This document shows positions 15,439 to 19,314 of a DNA stretch of 19,314 bases, piece after piece. The notes under the pieces are model-generated. The model had not been told where the DNA came from. It did no database searches and saw only the letters and a list, made by a program, of their open reading frames with translations. Positions within the stretch are counted from its first letter, which is position 1. Each line of letters starts with the position of its first letter. This DNA comes from Firmicutes bacterium CAG:552. Its GTDB lineage: Bacteria; Bacillota; Clostridia; Christensenellales; Pumilibacteraceae. The stretch is taken from positions 1 to 19,314 of the forward strand of contig FR884054.1 in the NCBI GenBank assembly GCA_000435495.1, read 5' to 3'. Position numbers and translations under genes: made by a program.

Positions 15439-15498
15439 TCGGGCAAAAGTCAACGTTTCCAAAAATAAAATTTGCGTAGTGTTTGCCGAAACAAATTT

Positions 15499-15533
15499 AA
15501 AGAGCCGTTCTCTAATCGAGAAAGCGGCTCTTT
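15499..15533 (-). terminator. terminator after tRNA-Arg
   Basis: AAAGAGCCG (15499-15507) and CGGCTCTTT (15525-15533) are perfect 9-base arms, with an inner TTCTC/GAGAA stem. The arm begins at the last base of the CCA end, so the terminator directly abuts the tRNA. Confidence 0.8.
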
Positions 15534-15607
15534 GGTACTCCCTGCGGGAATCGAACCCACAACTGTCCCTTAGGAGGGGACCGTTATATCCATTTAACTA
15601 AGGAAGC
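15533..15607 (-). tRNA. tRNA-Arg (anticodon CCU)
   Basis: On the minus strand a complete 72-base cloverleaf plus encoded CCA can be folded. The acceptor stem GCTTCCT pairs with AGGGAGT (two G-U pairs), and the D arm contains GTTAAATGGATATAAC. The anticodon stem GTCCC/GGGAC encloses the loop CTCCTAA, giving anticodon CCT for codon AGG. The T arm is GTGGG-TTCGATT-CCCGC. Confidence 0.95.
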
Positions 15608-15957
15608 AAATTGAAAAAATACTTAAATTGTCGGCTATAACCGATAACGTATGTAAATTTTCGCATTCGGTCGCTTTAAAAACACGTATTATGCGGGACG
15701 CCGTTTTTAGTTATAGAGCCGAACCACGAAAAAATAAAGCAATTATGCAACCGACTCCTAATATATTACTACATTACGACAAAAAAGTCAACAAAGAATA
15801 CGGTAGGCATTAAATATAAATGCAAATTGCTTTCGACACGGAAAGAAGAAAGCTACTGCAAGGTAATCGGGCAGGGAACGTTATTTAGGCGCATTTCGGT
15901 TATTAAACGTAAACGATAATACCTGTTCTAATGCCGACTGCGCGCTAAGGTAGATGT
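15608..15957. other. 350-base gap upstream of tRNA-Arg
   Basis: No supported gene. It should hold the tRNA promoter but no convincing pair of hexamers was found. A near-palindrome TCGGCTATAACCGA lies at 15631-15644. A 61-codon open frame on the plus strand has no ribosome binding site and no recognisable features. Confidence 0.4.
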
Positions 15958-15987
15958 AAAACGCAACATTTAGCCGTGTTACGTTTT
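15958..15987 (-). terminator. probable terminator downstream of the fic gene
   Basis: AAAACGCAACA (15958-15968) and TGTTACGTTTT (15977-15987) form an 11-bp stem with one mismatch. On the minus strand it ends in GCGTTTT. It overlaps the end of the weak ORF that follows fic. Confidence 0.55.
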
Positions 15988-16281
15988 ATTTCGTCTATAT
16001 ATTGAGCTTCTCTGTGGATAGAGTGTCACCTTAGGAGTCGATTCAGAGCCACCGAATTGCTCTAAAATAGGCAATTTTCTTGCAAATCGCACACTTTTGT
16101 ATATTTTCGTTTCTTTTGCCACGGTTTTCTGTTTCAAGCAGTAATTTTTATATCTTTTAGCAATTTCTATGCCAAAAACAATGCCAACTATGCTGTTTTG
16201 AAAATAAGGGTTGGAGTTATTTGTCTTTGTTAGTGCCGAGCTTTTAACCTCTGTAACAATTACGGACTTAGAGGAAAACAC
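15979..16281 (-). CDS. weak 100-residue ORF after fic
   Basis: A GTG five bases after the fic stop opens a frame of 100 residues. It has no ribosome binding site. Its composition is rich in Lys, Ser and Arg, with one mildly hydrophobic stretch (SIVGIVFGIEIA), and it ends inside a hairpin terminator. It may be a short downstream gene, a gene remnant, or chance. No family is recognised. Confidence 0.25.
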   Translation of the reverse strand: MFSSKSVIVTEVKSSALTKTNNSNPYFQNSIVGIVFGIEIAKRYKNYCLKQKTVAKETKIYKSVRFARKLPILEQFGGSESTPKVTLYPQRSSIYRRNKT

Positions 16282-16286
16282 TGACT

Positions 16287-17198
16287 CTATTCATGAATAT
16301 CAAGAACGTTTAGAATTCTTTTGAATGAGTCTTGGCCATCAAGGCAAGTATCTCTAAGCCCGCCATTTTCTTGATTCCGGTTTGCGAGCCCACGATAATA
16401 GAAAGCTTTCTTGGAATCTTCTATAATAAAAGGAATTATGTTAAACCTAAGACACTCTTTCAAGGCAATCAATCTGCCGACTCTGCCGTTTCCGTCTTGG
16501 AAAGGGTGAATATATTCGAAGTCTGCATGAAGTTCAATAATATCGTCGATGGTTATATTGCTTTTAGAGTTAAAATCCGTAACGAGCTTATCCATGGTTT
16601 TGTGGACTTCGCTCGGCTTGCAAGTTTCTCTTCCGCCGACGGTATTTGCTCGCTTTTTATAATCTCCAACGGCAAACCAATCGAGAGATGAATCCTTGGT
16701 TCCTTGTTTCAATAGCAAATGAAGGTGCTTGATAATATCTTCGCTCAAAGGCTCTAATGCTTTATCGATTACGTAATCGATTGCTCGGAAGTGATTACTT
16801 GTTTCGATAATATCATCAACAGGGATTCCGTCGCCGACGTCAATCGTTCTTGTTTCGAAAATCAACCTCGTTTGATCTTCCGTAAGTTTAGAACCTTCGA
16901 TGTGATTAAAGTTATAAGTCATTCTGACTTGTAATTCATGATAAAGTCCGCCTGAAATCTTAGCTTCTTTTTCTTCACGCAAAATTTGCAGAATGTGATT
17001 ATCGCAAACCTCTCTAAACAAATCGTCAGTTTTGCAATGTAAAAAATTTGCTATCTTAAAAATCACGTTATTCGCAATCTTCTCACCCTTTGAAATTTTG
17101 GCAATAGTTCTGGATGAAATACCGAGTTTAGTAGTTAAGTCAGACTTAGTTAAACCAAATTCCTTGAGCTTATTTTTTAATGGCTTATAAGAATACAT
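16287..17198 (-). CDS. HTH-Fic fusion protein (Fido-domain nucleotidyltransferase)
   Basis: The 303-residue product has an N-terminal Cro/C1-type helix-turn-helix (residues about 8-62, KLKEFGLTKSDLTTKLGISS) fused to a Fic domain. The catalytic motif HPFQDGNGR is complete at 231-239 with His231, so the protein is predicted to transfer AMP or a related group to a target. The inhibitory helix motif (S/T)xxxE(G/N) appears as FNHIEG at 97-102: Glu101 is kept but the Ser/Thr position is Phe97. The ATG at 17198 has GGAGG five bases upstream. The promoter is overlaid by copies of a 12-bp motif, which suggests self-repression through the HTH. Few CpG-containing codons compared with neighbours suggest transfer from elsewhere. 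The target is unknown. Confidence 0.93.
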   Translation of the reverse strand: MYSYKPLKNKLKEFGLTKSDLTTKLGISSRTIAKISKGEKIANNVIFKIANFLHCKTDDLFREVCDNHILQILREEKEAKISGGLYHELQVRMTYNFNHIEGSKLTEDQTRLIFETRTIDVGDGIPVDDIIETSNHFRAIDYVIDKALEPLSEDIIKHLHLLLKQGTKDSSLDWFAVGDYKKRANTVGGRETCKPSEVHKTMDKLVTDFNSKSNITIDDIIELHADFEYIHPFQDGNGRVGRLIALKECLRFNIIPFIIEDSKKAFYYRGLANRNQENGGLRDTCLDGQDSFKRILNVLDIHE

Positions 17199-17213
17199 AG
17201 CCACCTCCAAGTT

Positions 17214-17356
17214 TCTTTACTTTTTATACCGCAATAAAAGCAAAAAGTAAAGATATTAGCAATAAAAAGTAAAGACTTCATATTTTGTTACCTTTCGTTG
17301 TTGCTGTTGTCCATTGCAACAAAATTTACTCATTGAAAATAATGCAAAAAGTAAAG
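17214..17356. repeat. four copies of a 12-bp motif upstream of fic
   Basis: AAAAAGTAAAGA occurs exactly on the plus strand at 17242-17253, 17264-17275 and 17345-17356, and as its complement TCTTTACTTTTT at 17214-17225. The first two direct copies are 22 bases apart, about two helical turns. The inverted copy and the first direct copy form a perfect 12-base inverted repeat. These are likely binding sites for the HTH domain of the adjacent protein. Confidence 0.85.
17223..17251 (-). promoter_or_regulatory. fic promoter within the repeats
   Basis: On the minus strand TTTACT (17246-17251) is 17 bases from TATAAA (17223-17228). The -35 lies in one copy of the 12-bp motif and the -10 overlaps another, so a protein bound there would block transcription. 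Confidence 0.6.
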
Positions 17357-17440
17357 ATTTTACTGCCGAACGAATTGTTAAGCATGTTCAAGCTGCTCTG
17401 CGACGGCAAAACATATTATAATATTTTTTTTATAAAGTGC

Positions 17441-17469
17441 TTGTAATTTTGTTAAAAGTATGTTACAGT
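17441..17469 (+). promoter_or_regulatory. probable promoter of the sigma-factor gene
   Basis: TTGTAA (17441-17446) and TACAGT (17464-17469) are 17 bases apart, each matching four of six consensus bases. A GGGGA ribosome binding site follows at 17512-17516. Confidence 0.5.
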
Positions 17470-17521
17470 AAAAAAAATAGTTAACAACGGCTATCTATCG
17501 GATATTGTAACGGGGACGGAA

Positions 17522-18061
17522 ATGGACAAATTTACTTTTAACGCATTACTCAGAGAAATTGACGACGGCAGCCAAGCCGCTCTCGAAAGACTTTATGACG
17601 AGTACGGCAAATTGGTTATGTGGCTGGCGTATTCGGTGCTTAAGGATTGGCATCATTGTCAGGATGTTTTGGATATAGTCATGATTCGAATCTGGAACAA
17701 TTCCGAAAAAATAAAGAAGATAAATAATCCGACCGCTTATATGCAAAAAGTCGCTTTGAACACGACGTATTCATATTACAAAAGCCATATATCCGAGGAC
17801 AAAAAGCATCTTGTTTGTGAGGATACTTGTAAAGACGAAGGCAAGGAAGATGTATACGGCGGTAACGATAAGTCCGACTTTATGGAACTTATAAAAGAGT
17901 TGTCGGAATCGGAACAGCAAGTCGTATTTATGAAAGTTTACTGTAACGATACATTCGACGACATCGCAAAAGTTTCGCACATGCCAAAGGCCACAGTCCT
18001 ATGGATATACAACCGAGCCATCGAAAAACTGAGACAGCTTCGGCAGCGGCCGCCTCGGTAA
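17522..18061 (+). CDS. ECF-type RNA polymerase sigma factor
   Basis: The 179-residue product has the two domains of group IV sigma factors. Residues about 18-85 match sigma region 2 (AALERLYDEYGKLVMWLAYS, then the DVLDIVMIRIWNN stretch and NPTAYMQKVALN). Residues about 122-172 match region 4, with the helix-turn-helix DTFDDIAKVSHMPKATVLWIYNRAIEKLR. The linker is acidic and charged. The start ATG at 17522 has GGGGA about six bases upstream. It is followed by a one-TM protein that may be its regulator. The genes it controls cannot be read from the window; its own promoter looks sigma-A-like. The family call is secure. Confidence 0.9.
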   Translation: MDKFTFNALLREIDDGSQAALERLYDEYGKLVMWLAYSVLKDWHHCQDVLDIVMIRIWNNSEKIKKINNPTAYMQKVALNTTYSYYKSHISEDKKHLVCEDTCKDEGKEDVYGGNDKSDFMELIKELSESEQQVVFMKVYCNDTFDDIAKVSHMPKATVLWIYNRAIEKLRQLRQRPPR

Positions 18062-18275
18062 CGGAAGAAAGACGATGTGAAATTTTTAAGTAAAAAGACA
18101 TGGTGTTTTTCAAAAAAATATTATTTTCAAAAAAATTTTTTATTTTTTTATAAGAAATAAGCCAAAATCTTGACCAAAAGTCCGAAAAAAATTGTCTATA
18201 TTTATGAGAATAGGAAAAGGCGTTTGAAAGGACAAACATAATGTTATTTTTAATCAGACTATAACGGAGAAAAGT
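18062..18275. other. AT-rich gap between sigma factor and membrane protein
   Basis: This 214-base gap has runs of A and T, with TTTTCAAAAAAAT repeated near 18107-18139. A TTGACC near 18170 has no well-spaced -10. There is no hairpin terminator after the sigma gene, so the two genes may share a transcript. Confidence 0.4.
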
Positions 18276-19088
18276 ATGGAACATAAAGAGGATGAATTGA
18301 AATTAAAAACCGAATATGACGGCGTCAGAATAGATTCGTTCGCACAAACTTATGAGAGGATAAAGGGCGAATTACAACCTAAAAATGCCAATGTATCGGT
18401 AAAGAAGAAAAATATTTTTAGACGGGTAAGTGCGGTTGCCGCCGCCATACTGATTTTGTGTTGTCTGTGCACGGCAATTGTTTCGAGATTCGGCGGCGAT
18501 GGCAAGATATATGACGAATGCGCTGCCGCTCCGATTTTGTCGACTATAGCGGAGATAGCGAATTCGGGAGTTTCGTATGTCCCGAACTTAAATTTGCTCA
18601 ATGACGTAGAAGTCAAGCAAGTCAATCACAAAACAGAGGACGATATTTTGTACTTTACCGTAATGGGCACGATTTCCAAATCGTCCGATACCGATATCGA
18701 AGCCGTGCGATTGAGGATAATACTAAATGAAAAGTATATTCCGTACGACGAGGACGATTATAAGGGCGATACACGTATCATATGTTCTCGTCAGGTAATG
18801 TTTAAGGAAGTTTCGGCTACTGTTTGGGACGGGCAAGTGCATGTCGGATACAAAGCTTCGTTTAAAGACGGCACCGTGAGGTATCTTATAGAATATCTTT
18901 GTTTGGCAGGAGAGCCGAACGAGCAGAAGGCAATCGATTTTCTGTCGAAATTTTTAGCGCCCGAAAATAGTGAGTTCTTAGCAGAAGCGAATAAAACCGA
19001 TGAATGTGCATATTCCGGCGTTTCATACTATAATATGGACGCAAGAACGAAATTCGATTTCGGAGAAAACGTTTTGCTAAGAGAATAG
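18276..19088 (+). CDS. one-TM protein, probable anti-sigma partner
   Basis: The 270-residue protein has a cytoplasmic N-terminus of about 50 charged residues, one TM helix at about 51-70 (VSAVAAAILILCCLCTAIVS), and an extracytoplasmic domain of about 200 residues with alternating strands. This is the layout of anti-sigma factors downstream of ECF genes. However, no zinc-binding HxxxCxxC motif is seen in the N-terminus, so the sigma-binding part would be of a different kind. The ATG at 18276 has GGAGA six bases upstream. The pairing is inferred from position only; a simple membrane protein is the alternative. The domain from residue 80 on is not recognised. Confidence 0.8.
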   Translation: MEHKEDELKLKTEYDGVRIDSFAQTYERIKGELQPKNANVSVKKKNIFRRVSAVAAAILILCCLCTAIVSRFGGDGKIYDECAAAPILSTIAEIANSGVSYVPNLNLLNDVEVKQVNHKTEDDILYFTVMGTISKSSDTDIEAVRLRIILNEKYIPYDEDDYKGDTRIICSRQVMFKEVSATVWDGQVHVGYKASFKDGTVRYLIEYLCLAGEPNEQKAIDFLSKFLAPENSEFLAEANKTDECAYSGVSYYNMDARTKFDFGENVLLRE

Positions 19089-19111
19089 AATCGTTTTAGT
19101 CTTGGATTGAA

Positions 19112-19288
19112 ATGACGGGAATGTTGCCGGGCGATATTCTTACATACAATTCCTATTATTTTGCTCACGATTCTATTATCGTGTGTACCGGTAAATACGT
19201 TTCCGGCGGGAATAAGTTGAAAGATGTTCAAATATCTTTCGTTAGAGATATTGCAACAGTCATGATTAATGCAAGAAGCGCATTTTAA
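19112..19288 (+). pseudogene. NlpC/P60-like C-terminal fragment
   Basis: A 58-codon frame starts at ATG 19112 and reads MTGMLPGDILTYNSYYF, then AHDSIIVCTGKYVSGG, then a tail ending NARSAF. The order PGDIL, then a His, then a hydrophobic strand ending TG, resembles the second half of NlpC/P60-type peptidoglycan hydrolases, where the His is catalytic. The N-terminal half with the catalytic Cys is absent, and a TAG lies just upstream in the same frame. There is no good ribosome binding site. It may be a gene remnant or a short protein; family assignment is tentative. Confidence 0.4.
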
Positions 19289-19314
19289 CCGTTATGACTG
19301 ATTGGCTATTGATA

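Larger units (their letters stand above)
17199..17440. other. fic upstream region
   Basis: AT-rich, with no gene. Apart from the four 12-bp motif copies and the fic promoter, it has an inverted repeat TTGTTGC/GCAACAA at 17298-17322. Confidence 0.5.

Noticed and set aside
15533..15607. tRNA-Arg as an integration site for an island carrying fic
   Set aside because: The fic gene lies on the 5' side of the tRNA, whereas integrations usually use the 3' end; no repeated tRNA 3' end and no integrase are seen.
17242..17356. The 12-bp repeats as replication iterons or a CRISPR array
   Set aside because: Spacing is irregular, there are only four copies in two orientations, and no Rep or Cas gene is near; operator sites for the adjacent HTH protein fit better.

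Overview
The window looks like a piece of a Bacillota chromosome, probably Clostridia-like: moderate-to-low GC, strong GGAGG-type ribosome binding sites, sigma-A-type promoters with 17-base spacers, hairpin terminators, a CadC-type regulator and MBG-repeat surface proteins. Species cannot be fixed from sequence alone. No phage, insertion sequence, CRISPR array or integrase is visible.

Layout. (1) 1-8828 is a one-strand cluster: the 3' end of a large MBG-repeat surface protein with a C-terminal membrane anchor, a small lipoprotein, an ABC ATPase overlapping a large polytopic permease by ATGA, a 1085-residue surface protein with Ig-like and beta-helix-like parts, and a two-TM YcxB-like protein. 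A hairpin terminator at 8796-8828 closes it. No family assignment explains the set; it reads as a cell-surface export or assembly locus. (2) 8829-9936 holds a decaying gene broken across three frames, then a divergent pair (a 58-residue ORF and a small XRE regulator) sharing a 16-bp palindrome. (3) 10053-12790 is a heavy-metal resistance operon: consensus promoter, SmtB/CadC-type operator, cadC-like repressor, free-standing HMA metallochaperone, and a P1B-2 ATPase (CadA/ZntA) without its own HMA domain, ended by a long bidirectional hairpin. (4) 12833-13442 has a small two-hydrophobic-segment protein divergent from a second ArsR regulator that lacks the classical metal sites. (5) 13772-15607 on the minus strand has uracil-DNA glycosylase, a small alpha/beta hydrolase and tRNA-Arg(CCU), each with visible expression signals. 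(6) 16287-17198 (minus) encodes an HTH-Fic fusion whose promoter is covered by copies of a 12-bp motif. (7) 17441-19314 has an ECF-type sigma factor, a one-TM probable anti-sigma or sigma-linked membrane protein, and a short NlpC/P60-like tail that may be a gene remnant.

Functional picture. The cad operon is the best-understood part: Cd/Pb/Zn entering the cell should release CadC from the operator and induce the chaperone and efflux pump. The least explained parts are the surface/ABC cluster, the palindrome-linked XRE pair, and the HTH-Fic protein with its repeat-bearing promoter.
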